From positions 1,302,001 through 1,366,000 of the forward strand of contig NZ_CP070480.1 of the NCBI RefSeq assembly GCF_016924835.1: 64,000 nucleotides of DNA. The letters are read 5' to 3'. The notes under the pieces are model-generated. The model was not told the origin of the DNA and searched no databases. It saw only the letters and a program-made list of their open reading frames with translations. Position 1 is the stretch's first letter; each line of letters starts with the position of its first letter. The position numbers and the translations under genes are program-made. This DNA comes from Rothia sp. ZJ932 (GTDB lineage: Bacteria > Actinomycetota > Actinomycetes > Actinomycetales > Micrococcaceae). Below, one piece after another: positions 18,702 through 28,442 of this stretch.

Positions 18702-18968
18702 TTAGTGGTGACCCTTAGCTTTTGCGCGCTCGATGGTCTTGGCACCGCCCTGACCGTGACCGGCTTTCTTGAGCGCAAAACCAGCAACCGCACCGATAAC
18801 CATCAGCGCAACACCGATAACCAGCAGGGGAAGGTTAGCCAGGCTAAAACCTACAGCGCCGACGATCATGCCAACGGTCATGAGGGCAACCAGAACCCAG
18901 GAGGCAACGGTATTGCCGTGGTTATTGGGAACAACACCGGGAACCAGACGTACCTGCTGTTCAGACAT
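18702..18968 (-). CDS. HGxxPAAW-like small membrane protein
   Basis: 88 residues with two hydrophobic segments (about 22-43 and 46-66) and a basic His/Lys tail. The N-terminal NNHGNTVASW corresponds to the HGxxPAAW motif of small actinobacterial proteins found in trp operons, with PAA replaced by VAS. Its function is unknown; the trp linkage is conserved. The ATG follows AAGGAG by 6 bases. Confidence 0.8.
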   Translation of the reverse strand: MSEQQVRLVPGVVPNNHGNTVASWVLVALMTVGMIVGAVGFSLANLPLLVIGVALMVIGAVAGFALKKAGHGQGGAKTIERAKAKGHH

Positions 18969-19088
18969 AAAATTCTCCTTGAATGTGTGAAGCGTGTGTG
19001 CGCTTTACGTACTTAGCCCTCATTCTAGTGGGTGAGAGCGTACACCGTAAAACCTTGAAGGGGTATGTTACCCAAGTTTTTGCAGTAG

Positions 19089-19700
19089 CTAGCGGCGATC
19101 AGTGGGATCAAAATTGTGGGTGAGAGCATCCCAAGTATCAATCTCATCGAAATCTTCTTGAGTTTCAAAACGCTGGGTTTTATCGTATTTGCTCTTATTT
19201 TTGACCCATGAGCGGGAGGCTGCGCCCATCGCTGCGGCACTGGCAATGACGCACGCTGACGCTATCAAGGACGCCCAGGGCCAGATGGTGAGTGAGTATT
19301 GGGCGTCCATGCCGATGACTCCTGTTTGCGAGCCAATCGTAGCCTGAGCGGCACTTGCCGGATCAGTCAGAACTGAAGCAACCGAGAAGATCATCCCCGC
19401 ACCGGCAGCTACCATGACCGCAACGATAAAGTAGCGAACCTTCTGCGGGGCGAGGCGCAAAGCAACGGTCGCCGCCAAAACGACCAGTGCCAGAGCGCTA
19501 ACACCCGGCGCGGCGTCCGACCCCGGTACAGCAACCGAAGCGTTCTGCAAAACGTCACTGACCTCAGCGTACACCCAGGTGGGCAGTGTGGATGCAAAAG
19601 CTGCTGCGCCCGATAAAAGGGCAAGCAGCATGAGACGCCCGGCTGACTTCCAGGGGGCAGGCTGGGGCTGACCCACTGCGGTTAAACGGGCTGAGTGCAT
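19089..19700 (-). CDS. Trp biosynthesis-associated membrane protein (TIGR02234)
   Basis: 203 residues with four hydrophobic segments, an outside loop with two tryptophans, and a C-terminal DTWDALTHNFDPT segment that is the hallmark of this family. The start lies three bases after the trpE stop, which implies coupling. The biochemical role is not established; the family is confined to actinobacterial trp operons. Confidence 0.87.
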   Translation of the reverse strand: MHSARLTAVGQPQPAPWKSAGRLMLLALLSGAAAFASTLPTWVYAEVSDVLQNASVAVPGSDAAPGVSALALVVLAATVALRLAPQKVRYFIVAVMVAAGAGMIFSVASVLTDPASAAQATIGSQTGVIGMDAQYSLTIWPWASLIASACVIASAAAMGAASRSWVKNKSKYDKTQRFETQEDFDEIDTWDALTHNFDPTDRR

Positions 19701-19703
19701 AGC

Positions 19704-21266
19704 TTATTTGCCTTCCAGGGCGGTGAGGGTTGAAGCAGAAATGACCGCACGCAGGGGCGCAGCCGATTTGTTAACGGTTTCTAGCGCCTCAGAGGCTGGC
19801 ACAGAATCCATAACGATGCCTGCACCTGCTTGAACATAGGCTTTCTCATTTTTGAGAACGGCAGTACGAATGGCGATCGCCATATCCATGTTGCCGGCAA
19901 AATCAAAGTAGCCGCAAACACCGCCGTATACACCGCGGCGGGTAGGCTCATACTCATCCAAAAGCTGCATAGCGCGCGGTTTGGGCGCACCTGAGAGAGT
20001 GCCCGCGGGGAAAGCTACACGCAGCACATCGTAGGCACTGAACTTCTCATCAAGCTGAGCGTTGACCGTCGACGAGATATGCATAATGTGGCTGAACCGC
20101 TCAATCTCCATAAACTGAGTCACCTCAACCGTACCGGGCACAGCAATACGCGAAAGGTCATTACGCGCCAGGTCAATGAGCATCAGGTGCTCAGAACGCT
20201 CCTTCTCATCAGCCAGCAGCTCCTGCGCCAGAGCGACATCCTCTGCTGGGGTCGCCCCGCGCGGACGCGACCCGGCAATCGGGTGGGTTGATGCCACGCC
20301 GTCGCGCAAAGTCACCAGAGCTTCAGGTGATGAACCCACAATCTGGAAAGGCTGCCCCTCGGTATCTTCAAAGTTGAAGAGATACATGTACGGCGAAGGG
20401 TTCAGCTGGCGCAGGCGGCGATAAACGTCAAGAGCGCTCGCCTTATTTTCAATTTCAAAACGACGCGAGATAACAATCTGGAAAACATCACCGTCAATAA
20501 TGTTCTTCTTGGATTTATCGATAGCATCCAAGAAGCCCTGCTCAGCCCAGGTATGCACCACGTCCTGAGCTAAAGCCGCTTCGATGTCACGAGAATCTGT
20601 AAGAACAGAGACTCCGGATGCAGCCGCTGGTGTAGCTACCTTAGCTGCCATCGCTTCAAGGCGTACCAGCGCATCAGCATAGGCTTCATCGACATTTTCA
20701 TCGGTGCCGTTGAAGTTAATGGCGTTAGCGACCAGTAGCACCGAGCCGTCCGTGCTGTCATGAATAGCCATGTCAGTTACCAGGTTCAGGGCAAATTCTG
20801 GCAAATTCATATCATCAGCTGGCGGATTGGGCAGCTTCTCCCAGTGGCGCACCACGTCCCACCCCATATAGCCCACCAAACCGCTCGTCAGCGGCGGCAG
20901 ACTCTCCAGAGGTTCGGTGTGAAGCATCTCAAGAGTTTGAGCAATTGCCTGCACAGGGTCGCCATCGACCGGCACACCATTGGGGGTGATGCCCTGCCAG
21001 AAAATCTCTCCGTCTTTAGTGGTCAGCGTTGATTTTGAACGCGCACCCACAAAAGAGTAGCGATCCCATCTGCCACCCTCATGCGCGGATTCCAGCAAGA
21101 AGGTGCCAGGCAGCGCACTGCCGCCTTCGGTAGCCAGCACCCGGTACAAACCGATGGGGGTCAGAGCGTCCGCTACAACCTTCATACGCACCGGGATCAC
21201 ACGACGGTCTTTAGCTAGGGCGCGAAACTCCTCTAGTGAAGGAGAAATCAACTCATCAAACTGCAT
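19704..21266 (-). CDS. trpE: Anthranilate synthase component I
   Basis: Chorismate-utilising enzyme, 520 residues, first step of tryptophan synthesis. The N-terminal domain carries the feedback-site LLESA motif, and the chorismate-binding domain contains HPIAGSRPRG, LMLIDLARNDL and AFPAGTLSGAPKPRAM. The ATG giving MQFDELISPS is chosen since GGTGAGG precedes it; longer in-frame extensions are not conserved. The glutaminase partner TrpG is not in this window. It heads the trp-lgt unit. The 110-base leader has a possible short peptide but without tryptophan codons, so classic attenuation is not evident. Confidence 0.96.
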   Translation of the reverse strand: MQFDELISPSLEEFRALAKDRRVIPVRMKVVADALTPIGLYRVLATEGGSALPGTFLLESAHEGGRWDRYSFVGARSKSTLTTKDGEIFWQGITPNGVPVDGDPVQAIAQTLEMLHTEPLESLPPLTSGLVGYMGWDVVRHWEKLPNPPADDMNLPEFALNLVTDMAIHDSTDGSVLLVANAINFNGTDENVDEAYADALVRLEAMAAKVATPAAASGVSVLTDSRDIEAALAQDVVHTWAEQGFLDAIDKSKKNIIDGDVFQIVISRRFEIENKASALDVYRRLRQLNPSPYMYLFNFEDTEGQPFQIVGSSPEALVTLRDGVASTHPIAGSRPRGATPAEDVALAQELLADEKERSEHLMLIDLARNDLSRIAVPGTVEVTQFMEIERFSHIMHISSTVNAQLDEKFSAYDVLRVAFPAGTLSGAPKPRAMQLLDEYEPTRRGVYGGVCGYFDFAGNMDMAIAIRTAVLKNEKAYVQAGAGIVMDSVPASEALETVNKSAAPLRAVISASTLTALEGK

Positions 21267-21326
21267 AGAAACCTCACCAGAATCTAAAAATACAACTACT
21301 TGGTCAAACTGACATTGCGTCAAAAC

Positions 21327-21346
21327 CCGGCTTACGAAAGCGCCGG
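21327..21346 (-). terminator. Possible terminator between hisI and trpE
   Basis: CCGG arms with inner CTT/AAG form a short hairpin followed on the minus strand by GTTTTG, 32 bases after the hisI stop. It may end hisI or attenuate trp. Confidence 0.4.
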
Positions 21347-21377
21347 TGTCAAAGCGGTAAATTACCACTGCACATGG

Positions 21378-21770
21378 TTATACAGGCCGTTCACCCACAG
21401 CGGTTTCTAGCTGCCCGCCAGCCTCAAAGCATGCGGTGGTTCCGGTGTGGCAGGCGACACCCACCTGATCTACACTGAGCAGTAGCGCGTCCCCATCACA
21501 GTCGATACTGACCTGCTTAACGTACTGAAAATGACCGCTGGTATCGCCCTTACGCCAAAACTCTTGGCGCGACCGCGACCAGAACGTCACGCGTCCTTCA
21601 CGCAAGGTGCGGCGCAGAGCCTCATCGTTCATCCAGCCCAGCATCAGCACATCTTTAGTGTCGTACTGCTGAATGATGGCAGCAAATAGACCGTGTTCAT
21701 CTCGCTTGAGACGCTGGGTTAGTTCTGGCGCCAAAGAAGTGTCAGTGGCAAAAAGGGTTTCGGTACTCAT
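21378..21770 (-). CDS. hisI: Phosphoribosyl-AMP cyclohydrolase
   Basis: Third step of histidine synthesis: opens the purine ring of phosphoribosyl-AMP. 130 residues with LMLGWMNDEALRRT, the SRSRQEFWRKGDTSGH block and zinc/magnesium ligands in DCDGDALLLSVDQVGVACHTG. The ATG at 21768-21770 is preferred over a TTG three codons upstream. The hisE function is a separate gene. Confidence 0.95.
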   Translation of the reverse strand: MSTETLFATDTSLAPELTQRLKRDEHGLFAAIIQQYDTKDVLMLGWMNDEALRRTLREGRVTFWSRSRQEFWRKGDTSGHFQYVKQVSIDCDGDALLLSVDQVGVACHTGTTACFEAGGQLETAVGERPV

Positions 21771-21908
21771 CACAGGCAATTGTACGCGCTTATAGAAAGT
21801 CGTGCTGAAGCAAGCGCTACGTGAGCGGGAGGTATTCTGCTGACATATTTATGGGGCGGACGCGCCACTGAAGCTGGCAGTGGCGGGATAAGAGTGGGAA
21901 AATGGAGT

Positions 21909-22568
21909 ATGACTATTCCTACGCCCTCAGTTACCCCAAGCCCTAATGTTCCGATGAATGACGCCGAAATTATTGCGTCGGAGCGGTTGAACCTCATTGA
22001 GTATTTGCGTGGGGCGGGTCCGCATGCCTCAACCTTGTGTGAGGGGTGGCAGACTCGTCACCTGATTGCGCATCTGGTACTACGTGAATCTAAGCCTCTT
22101 GTTGCTGCGGGTGTCATGGGCGGCCCGTTGGGTCAGCGTACCGAAGAAAAAACGAACGAATACGCCGATAAGCTCACCAGAGCCGGTGCTTACGACACGG
22201 CTTTGTTTGAGTTCGCGAAGTTGCACGGACCTTTGCATGTGCGTACCCGCAACCCGAAGGCGGACTGCGCGATGAACCTGTTGGAGTATTTTGTGCATAC
22301 CGAGGACGTTCGCCGCGCCGAAGAGACCTGGCAGCCGCGAGAGCTAGCCCCTGAGGTGGAGAGCAAGATGTGGCAGATGCTGACCAAGGGCGCGCGTCTG
22401 ATGGGCGCTAAAAAGTATGCAGGTGGCCTGACCATCAAGGCTCCCGGTCGCTCCCCCGTAACCGTTATTAAACCTAAGAACGGTTCTGCTACAACGATTA
22501 CTGGAGCACCCGGTGAAATCGCCTTGCACCTTTTCGGACGTGAGCAGGCAGTCGTAGAAATCAGCTAA
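21909..22568 (+). CDS. TIGR03085 family metal-binding protein (DinB/maleylpyruvate isomerase fold)
   Basis: About 219 residues with the four-helix mycothiol-dependent maleylpyruvate isomerase N-terminal fold. ASERLNLIEYLRGAGPHASTLCEGWQTRHLIAHLVLRE is the family pattern, including the metal His in the LIAHLVLRE helix; FVHTEDVRRA supplies the second His region. The enzymatic reaction is unknown. A GTG 15 bases upstream is an alternative start. It stands alone on the plus strand between hisF and hisI and ends in a clear terminator. Confidence 0.85.
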   Translation: MTIPTPSVTPSPNVPMNDAEIIASERLNLIEYLRGAGPHASTLCEGWQTRHLIAHLVLRESKPLVAAGVMGGPLGQRTEEKTNEYADKLTRAGAYDTALFEFAKLHGPLHVRTRNPKADCAMNLLEYFVHTEDVRRAEETWQPRELAPEVESKMWQMLTKGARLMGAKKYAGGLTIKAPGRSPVTVIKPKNGSATTITGAPGEIALHLFGREQAVVEIS

Positions 22569-22580
22569 CGCAAAAGCACC

Positions 22581-22616
22581 GCGTACAGGCGAAAGTTATT
22601 GCCCGTACGCAGTATT
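22581..22616 (+). terminator. Terminator of the TIGR03085 gene
   Basis: GCGTACAGGC pairs with GCCCGTACGC (one mismatch), followed by AGTATTTTTA, 12 bases after the stop. Confidence 0.88.
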
Positions 22617-22646
22617 TTTATGTGGACGCCGAGGCGTTATCTCTAG

Positions 22647-23408
22647 CTAGCGAACCTCATGCCCCGCCTGATGTAGCGCGTCCTTGACCTCACCGATACT
22701 GACTTCACCAAAGTGGAAAATGGACGCGGCGAGTACAGCATCTGCGCCAGCCTCCACAGCCGGTGGGAAATGCTCAGGTGCCCCCGCACCGCCTGAGGCG
22801 ATGAGCGGAACATTCGTCACAGCCCGCACCGCGCGAATCATCTCAAGATCAAACCCTGCCTTAGTGCCATCAGCGTCAATAGAGTTCAGCAGAATCTCCC
22901 CCACCCCGCGTTCCGACGCTTCACGTACCCAATCCAGCGCGTCCAATCCGGTTGATTTTTTACCACCGTGGGTGGTCACCTCAAAACCTGAAGCTGTGGT
23001 CTCCGATCGTTTCGCATCAACGGAAAGCACCAAAACCTGAGAGCCAAAGCGCTCCACAATCTCATTAATTACCTCGGGCCGAGCAATAGCAGCTGTATTG
23101 ATAGACGCCTTATCAGCGCCGGTGCGCAACAAACGATCAACGTCCTCAGGGGTACGGACGCCGCCGCCCACCGTCAGCGGAATAAAAACAGTCTCAGCGG
23201 TTTTACCCACCACCTCGAAGGTAGTGGCACGGTCAGCAGTTGAAGCGGTGACATCCAGAAACGTTAGCTCATCAGCGCCCTCAGCGTTGTAGCGTTTGCC
23301 CAGCTCCACCGGGTCGCCAGCGTCCCGCAGACCCTCAAAGTTCACGCCCTTCACCACGCGTCCAGCATCAACGTCCAAACACGGAATCACTCGAATAGCA
23401 ACACCCAC
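22647..23408 (-). CDS. hisF: Imidazole glycerol phosphate synthase cyclase subunit HisF
   Basis: TIM-barrel synthase subunit of about 253 residues, working with HisH (not in this window). [20 protein letters not shown] carries the first catalytic Asp; the second is in VLSVDAKR; phosphate sites are [11 protein letters not shown] and [11 protein letters not shown]. The GTG start (MGVAIRVIP) is set by GAGAGGG 5-6 bases upstream. A strong terminator separates it from hisG, so it likely has its own promoter. Confidence 0.96.
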   Translation of the reverse strand: MGVAIRVIPCLDVDAGRVVKGVNFEGLRDAGDPVELGKRYNAEGADELTFLDVTASTADRATTFEVVGKTAETVFIPLTVGGGVRTPEDVDRLLRTGADKASINTAAIARPEVINEIVERFGSQVLVLSVDAKRSETTASGFEVTTHGGKKSTGLDALDWVREASERGVGEILLNSIDADGTKAGFDLEMIRAVRAVTNVPLIASGGAGAPEHFPPAVEAGADAVLAASIFHFGEVSIGEVKDALHQAGHEVR

Positions 23409-23458
23409 CGTTGCCCTCTCTTTCACAAACCCGGTGCACAGCACCCTATAGATGAAAA

Positions 23459-23489
23459 GCCCGCCCCGCACACAAAAAGCGGGGCGGGC
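23459..23489 (-). terminator. Terminator downstream of hisG
   Basis: A perfect 11-base GC-rich stem (GCCCGCCCCGC and complement, 9-base loop) followed on the minus strand by TTTTC. It lies 25 bases past the hisG stop. Confidence 0.9.
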
Positions 23490-23513
23490 ACGTTGAAAAA
23501 ATTTTTATGTGCC

Positions 23514-24359
23514 TTACAGGCGAGCAGCCTGAATGGGCGAAACCAAGATAGCGCGAGCGCCCACCTCGTAGAGGTCATCCATGACGCGGTTGACCTGCTT
23601 GCGTTTGACCATGGAGCGCACCGCTACCCAGCCTTCACGGTCCAGCGGTGAAACCGTAGGAGCTTCAAGGCCGGGGGTTAGTTCAGTGGCAGCCGGTAGA
23701 AGGTCCTCGGAGATGTCGTAGTCCACCAGCACGTACTGGCGGGCGATCAGAACACCTTGCAGGCGGCGACGCAACTTATCGAGCGCATCTGTATCTTCTA
23801 CGCCTTCACGCTTAATGAGCAGAGCCTCAGAATGCATCACAGCTTCGCCAAAGGGCTCAAGACCAGCGGCGCGCATGGTGTTACCGGTTTCAACAACATC
23901 AGCAATGGCGTCAGCAACGCCTAGTCGAATAGAAGATTCAATAGCACCATCAAGGCGGGTCACCGTAGCATTGATGCCCTTTTCTGCCAGGTAGTTTTCG
24001 ACCAGCTTGGAATAAGAGGTAGCGATGCGCTTGCCCTCCAACTGCTCAACATCGGTGAACGCCCCGGCAGGGCCGGCAAAACGGAAGGTCGAACGGGCAA
24101 AATCTAGCCCCAGCTCTTCACCAGCCGGTGCTTCAGAATCAAGCAGAAGATCCCTACCGGTGATACCCACGTCAAGAGTACCCTTACCCACATAAACAGC
24201 GATATCGCGCGGACGCAGATAGAAAAATTCAACATTGTTTTCAGCATCGGTCAGTACCAGCTCACGGCTGTCTCGACGCTGAAGGTAACCTGCTTCTTTG
24301 AGCATGGTGGTAGCAGCTTCTGAGAGCGCTCCCTTGTTAGGCACAGCAATTCGCAACAT
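23514..24359 (-). CDS. hisG: ATP phosphoribosyltransferase, long form
   Basis: First and feedback-controlled step of histidine synthesis. 281 residues, i.e. the long HisG with a C-terminal ACT-like regulatory domain. VPNKGALSEAA at the N-terminus, DVGITGRDLL, and the PRPP-binding region GVADAIADVVETGNTMRAAGL are visible. The ATG is preceded by GAGG. It follows hisE by 18 bases. Confidence 0.96.
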   Translation of the reverse strand: MLRIAVPNKGALSEAATTMLKEAGYLQRRDSRELVLTDAENNVEFFYLRPRDIAVYVGKGTLDVGITGRDLLLDSEAPAGEELGLDFARSTFRFAGPAGAFTDVEQLEGKRIATSYSKLVENYLAEKGINATVTRLDGAIESSIRLGVADAIADVVETGNTMRAAGLEPFGEAVMHSEALLIKREGVEDTDALDKLRRRLQGVLIARQYVLVDYDISEDLLPAATELTPGLEAPTVSPLDREGWVAVRSMVKRKQVNRVMDDLYEVGARAILVSPIQAARL

Positions 24360-24377
24360 AAAAAGTCCTCGGGTGAT

Positions 24378-24641
24378 TTACAGGTATTTGTAGATATCTT
24401 CGGGAGTCAGCCCCTTGGCGATCATCATGACCTGCAAATGGTAAATCAGTTGGGAGGCCTCTTCGGCAAATTCCTCATTCGATTGAAATTCCGCTGCCAT
24501 CCATACCTCGGCAGCTTCTTCAACGATTTTTTTGCCGATACCGTGTACACCAGAATCAAGCTCAGCAACAGTGCCTGAGCCTTCGGGGCGGGTTTCAGCT
24601 TTGTGGGCTAGTTCAGCAAAGAGCGCATCGAAAGTTTTCAC
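24378..24641 (-). CDS. hisE: Phosphoribosyl-ATP pyrophosphatase
   Basis: 87-residue MazG-like pyrophosphohydrolase, second step of histidine synthesis. The motif [13 protein letters not shown], with metal-binding glutamates, and [14 protein letters not shown] are diagnostic. GTG start. First gene of hisE-hisG. Confidence 0.94.
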   Translation of the reverse strand: MKTFDALFAELAHKAETRPEGSGTVAELDSGVHGIGKKIVEEAAEVWMAAEFQSNEEFAEEASQLIYHLQVMMIAKGLTPEDIYKYL

Positions 24642-24743
24642 AAGATAACCCTAGCGTGAGTGATAGTAAAGAATGAAGCTGTGACGCAATGTTTCCACCT
24701 TTTGGAGAAACTGCGCCAGCTCAGCAGTGTGCTTCTATGTGAT

Positions 24744-24776
24744 GGGGCGATGCGGTTCTCTCACCGACACCGCCCC
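24744..24776 (-). terminator. Possible terminator of the riboflavin operon
   Basis: GGGGCG pairs with CGCCCC, with an interrupted inner TG/CA and GGT/ACC extension, 22 bases after the ribH stop. The U-tract is weak. Confidence 0.5.
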
Positions 24777-24797
24777 TACCGAAAAATTACTGTGGGC

Positions 24798-25271
24798 TTA
24801 GTTGATAGCGCGCAGTGCCACTACCGTTTCAAGAGCCGCTGCCATCGCTTCAAAACCCTTATCTTCGCTGGAGCCTTCCAGCCCAGCCCTGTCTAGTCCC
24901 TGCTTTTCGGTGTCGCAGGTGAGCACACCAAAACCAACCGGAGTTTTCGATTCAACGGCTACATTAGTCAGCCCCATAGTTGCCGCTTCACACACATACT
25001 CAAAGTGCGGGGTGCCACCACGAATAACCACACCGAGCGCCACCACAGCATCATATTTGGGGGCGGCAGTAGCAGCTGCGACGGGCAGCTCAAAAGTACC
25101 CGGAACGCGCACAATAGTGGGCTCAATCCCCGCTTCGCGGGCGGCACGGTGGGCGCCATCAAGCAGACCGTCCATGATCTCGGTGTGCCAGCTGGCAGCA
25201 ATAACAGCAACACGCAAGTCTTTAGTTTCTTCGGGTTTCAGCTTCGTCTGAGGAGCTCCAGCACCACTCAT
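24798..25271 (-). CDS. ribH: 6,7-dimethyl-8-ribityllumazine synthase
   Basis: Joins the pyrimidine and DHBP moieties to make lumazine. 157 residues from [52 protein letters not shown] (catalytic His) and [11 protein letters not shown] follow family order. The chosen ATG follows an AGAGA/AAGAAAAGAG purine tract. Last gene of the rib operon, 63 bases after ribA. Confidence 0.96.
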   Translation of the reverse strand: MSGAGAPQTKLKPEETKDLRVAVIAASWHTEIMDGLLDGAHRAAREAGIEPTIVRVPGTFELPVAAATAAPKYDAVVALGVVIRGGTPHFEYVCEAATMGLTNVAVESKTPVGFGVLTCDTEKQGLDRAGLEGSSEDKGFEAMAAALETVVALRAIN

Positions 25272-25334
25272 TGTTATATCTCTTTTCTTCTCTCGTGTGC
25301 CCCTTGGGTGGGGCAATAAAACTAAGGGGGAAGG

Positions 25335-26003
25335 TTAGGACGCAAGACGATGGTTCATGCGCTCGCGTTTAGTTTTTAGGTAAGCACGGTTTTCAAGACG
25401 CGGTTCAACCACATCGGGCACCAGTTCAACAACCTCAATACCCAGCCCTTCAAGAGCAGTTGCCTTCGCCGGGTTATTCGTGACAAGACGAATTTTCTCT
25501 AGCCCCAAGGCGCATACAATAACCGCCGCTTGCCGGTAGTCACGCGCGTCCTCGGGTAGCCCCAATGCCAGGTTGGCATCAACGGTATCAAGACCCTGAT
25601 CTTGCAGTGCGTAGGCGCGGAGTTTATTGACCAAACCAATACCGCGCCCCTCATGCTGGCGCATGTAGAGCATGGTACCGCCCAACCGGTGCAACAGTTC
25701 AAGCCCCTGTTCAAGTTGCGAGCCGCAATCACAACGGAAAGAACCAAAGATATCGCCGGTAGCGCACTCTGAATGAACACGCACAGCGTGCGGTAGCTCC
25801 CCATCGAAAGTCCACCGCCCCTCAGCGTCAACGGCAGTAGCACTCAGGTGTTCAGATCCGTCAGCAAAAGCCCAAGCACGCATCGCAAATACCCCGTACT
25901 CCGTAGGAACAAGAACGGGCTGTGTTGACTCTACGAGCTCAGAATCTACGCGAGGCATCAACTGCTCGGGCGAAACACCCGCCGAGGATGCAGATGCACT
26001 CAC
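25335..26003 (-). CDS. ribA: GTP cyclohydrolase II, standalone
   Basis: Opens GTP in the first step of riboflavin synthesis. 222 residues with the zinc motif [17 protein letters not shown], the active-site [12 protein letters not shown], and [16 protein letters not shown]. In most Actinobacteria this domain is the C-terminal half of a RibBA fusion; here it stands alone and RibB is fused to riboflavin synthase. The start overlaps the preceding gene by four bases. Confidence 0.95.
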   Translation of the reverse strand: MSASASSAGVSPEQLMPRVDSELVESTQPVLVPTEYGVFAMRAWAFADGSEHLSATAVDAEGRWTFDGELPHAVRVHSECATGDIFGSFRCDCGSQLEQGLELLHRLGGTMLYMRQHEGRGIGLVNKLRAYALQDQGLDTVDANLALGLPEDARDYRQAAVIVCALGLEKIRLVTNNPAKATALEGLGIEVVELVPDVVEPRLENRAYLKTKRERMNHRLAS

Positions 26004-27322
26004 CGCGCGTCCTCACTCACCGCTGCAATCAGCTGCTCTATAGAAATCATGGGTAGCCCGTGTTCTGTGGCAAAAGCACGCAACGCATCAAACCGCATCA
26101 TCTCACCAGAATCATGCACCAACTCAGCAATAACACCCACGCCAGAAAGCCCCGCCAGGCGGGTGAGTTCAACGGCAGCTTCAGTGTGACCATCGCGCTC
26201 TCGCACTCCCCCGTCAACAGCACGCAAGGGAAACATGTGCCCCGGTCGCGTCAGATCAGCAGGTTGAGCATTCGCGTCGGCGAGCAGACGAGCGGTCAGC
26301 GCACGATCAGCGGCACTCACACCCGTTGAAATACCGTAGCGCGCATCGCACGAAACGGTGTAGGCAGTGTTCTTGAGATCCTCATTCACTGCGGTCATTG
26401 GAGGAAGCTGCAGCGCATCGGCACGTTCACCGGGCATAGGAACACAAATGACGCCTGTGGTGTAGCGAACCGTGAACGCCAGCAGCTCGGGAGTTGCATG
26501 CTCGGCGGCAAAAATAATGTCGCCCTCATTTTCGCGGTTTTCGTTATCAACCACGATCACCGCTCCCCCAGCCTTAATCGCCTCAAGGGCTCCGGTCACG
26601 CTATCAAGGCTCGCAGTTGCACGTTCTGTGCGCTCGCTAGCTGCCGGCTGTTCTTCCTGGTGCGTCGACAGGATGCGAGTGCCCTGCACCGCAGAAACCT
26701 CCAGCATGCGCTGCACATACTTAGCGAGCGCATCCGTCTCAAGGTTCACGGTGTCACCGGTTTTCAGCTGCCCCAAGGTGGTTGCTTCGAGGGTTGCAGG
26801 GATCAACCCCACCTCGAACCAGTGCTCAGTCGCATCGGCAGGTGACACTGCGGTGACAGTCAGGGAGGTTCCAGATATGGCAATAGAGCCTTTTTCACTC
26901 AGATGGGGTGCGATATGAGCTGGTGCGCTCACGCGCACAGTGCGCCACGAATCGTGGTCTTCAACCAGGGCAACAGTGCCTACACCATCAACGTGCCCCT
27001 GCACGATGTGCCCGTCGAAGCGTCCGCCCACAGGCATGCACCGTTCAAGGTTCACCCAATCCGCGACTTTCACCGTGCCCAAGTTAGTGCAACGCAAGGT
27101 TTCACCCATAACATCAGCAGCGAAACGTCCCTTACCCAATTCTTGGGTTCGGGTAGCGGTCAAACACACACCATTGACGGCAAGCGAACCGCCGTGTTCA
27201 AGGTCGTCAATAATGCTGCCCGCGTTAATGGTCAGTACAGCAGATTCAACATCACCTGCTGCATTGAAAACGGGCTCAAGGCGCTCAACTGTTCCTACAG
27301 CACCGATAATTCCGGTAAACAT
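26000..27322 (-). CDS. ribE-ribB: Riboflavin synthase / DHBP synthase fusion (RibE-RibB)
   Basis: A 440-residue two-enzyme fusion. Residues 1 to about 200 are riboflavin synthase alpha: [40 protein letters not shown], and the second lumazine-binding repeat with [14 protein letters not shown] roughly 25-residue Glu/Ala-rich linker follows. From about 230 it is 3,4-dihydroxy-2-butanone-4-phosphate synthase: [57 protein letters not shown]. Both halves keep their main active-site blocks. The usual actinobacterial partner of RibB is RibA. The start is MFTG, preceded by AGAAG. Confidence 0.93.
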   Translation of the reverse strand: MFTGIIGAVGTVERLEPVFNAAGDVESAVLTINAGSIIDDLEHGGSLAVNGVCLTATRTQELGKGRFAADVMGETLRCTNLGTVKVADWVNLERCMPVGGRFDGHIVQGHVDGVGTVALVEDHDSWRTVRVSAPAHIAPHLSEKGSIAISGTSLTVTAVSPADATEHWFEVGLIPATLEATTLGQLKTGDTVNLETDALAKYVQRMLEVSAVQGTRILSTHQEEQPAASERTERATASLDSVTGALEAIKAGGAVIVVDNENRENEGDIIFAAEHATPELLAFTVRYTTGVICVPMPGERADALQLPPMTAVNEDLKNTAYTVSCDARYGISTGVSAADRALTARLLADANAQPADLTRPGHMFPLRAVDGGVRERDGHTEAAVELTRLAGLSGVGVIAELVHDSGEMMRFDALRAFATEHGLPMISIEQLIAAVSEDAR

Positions 27323-27359
27323 ACACTTCTTCTTTTCTGCGGTTCTTTTGAAAAATCTT

Positions 27360-28433
27360 TTACAAAGGGGTGGGCGCACCGTGAGGTGCCGGTATCAGAT
27401 GCATTCGCGTGTCATTGCCAAGGGTATTAACCGCCGGGGCCATCCCCAACTCATCCAGCTGCCAGCGGCACGCGTCCGTCAAGGTTGTAATGCCCACATC
27501 AGAAACAGCCTTGGCACCTGCACCCAAAAGGATCGGTGCCTGATACCAAAACAGCTCATCGACCAAACTCTCCCGCAGGAATGCTGAGATGATAATAGGC
27601 CCACCTTCAATCATCAGGTGACGCACACCCATCGCATAGAGCTCATCAAGAGCAACACGAGGATCGCGGGTGCGCAGGTGGACAAAACCCTCACCGCGGC
27701 ACACCAGAGCATCTGCAGGTACTTCACGGGTACCCATGACCACTCTCAGGGGCTGCCGCTCTAAAGGATTGCCTATCTCATCGCGGGCAGTAAGCGCCGG
27801 ATTATCAGCTTCAGCTGTACCAGTGCCCACCATGACGGCATCAGCGCGAGCGCGAATAGTGTGCCCGGCAGCTCGCGCACCAGGGCCCGTAATCCATTTA
27901 CTCGTGCCATCGCTGGCAGCAATAAAGCCATCTAAAGTAGATGCGATTTTAGCGGTCACGAAAGGACGCTGAGCGGCAGCAGCAGCGAACCAGCGGGCAT
28001 TGAGCTCATACGATTCACTCTGCCTCAGCCCCTGCTCAACCTCAATACCCTGAGACCGTAAATAATCGGCACCACCAGCTGCCACCGACATATCCGGGTG
28101 GGCGTAGACAACCTTAGAAATTCCTGCTTGGGCAATGGCACGAGAACAAGGACCGGTGCGTCCGATATGGTTACACGGTTCAAGGGTGACGTACATCGTG
28201 GTGTCAGAAAGATCAGTATCAGCCAAATTTGCCTGGGCAATGGCGTCCGCCTCAGCGTGAGGTGTACCCGCGCCACGGTGATACCCCACATGCAAAACGT
28301 AACCGTCAGGGCTGGTAATCACAGCACCCACCAGGGGGTTTGCACCGCGCACGCCCTTGCGGGCTGCAGTCAGTGCGATATCCATAGCTTCTTCAGGAGT
28401 ATGAGGCTCCCAGGGAATGTTCATGGTGTGCAT
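27360..28433 (-). CDS. ribD: Bifunctional diaminohydroxyphosphoribosylaminopyrimidine deaminase/reductase
   Basis: Second and third steps of riboflavin synthesis. The deaminase domain (1-150) has zinc ligands in HAEADAI and [12 protein letters not shown]. The reductase domain (from about 155) has [24 protein letters not shown], and [12 protein letters not shown]. 357 residues; an ATG three codons in is an alternative start. It sits ten bases after the transporter gene. Confidence 0.95.
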   Translation of the reverse strand: MHTMNIPWEPHTPEEAMDIALTAARKGVRGANPLVGAVITSPDGYVLHVGYHRGAGTPHAEADAIAQANLADTDLSDTTMYVTLEPCNHIGRTGPCSRAIAQAGISKVVYAHPDMSVAAGGADYLRSQGIEVEQGLRQSESYELNARWFAAAAAQRPFVTAKIASTLDGFIAASDGTSKWITGPGARAAGHTIRARADAVMVGTGTAEADNPALTARDEIGNPLERQPLRVVMGTREVPADALVCRGEGFVHLRTRDPRVALDELYAMGVRHLMIEGGPIIISAFLRESLVDELFWYQAPILLGAGAKAVSDVGITTLTDACRWQLDELGMAPAVNTLGNDTRMHLIPAPHGAPTPL

Positions 28434-28442
28434 AGTCTTATT

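Noticed and set aside
21267-21377. trp leader attenuator
   Set aside because: The only short leader frame lacks tryptophan codons, and the hairpin is equally explained as a hisI terminator.
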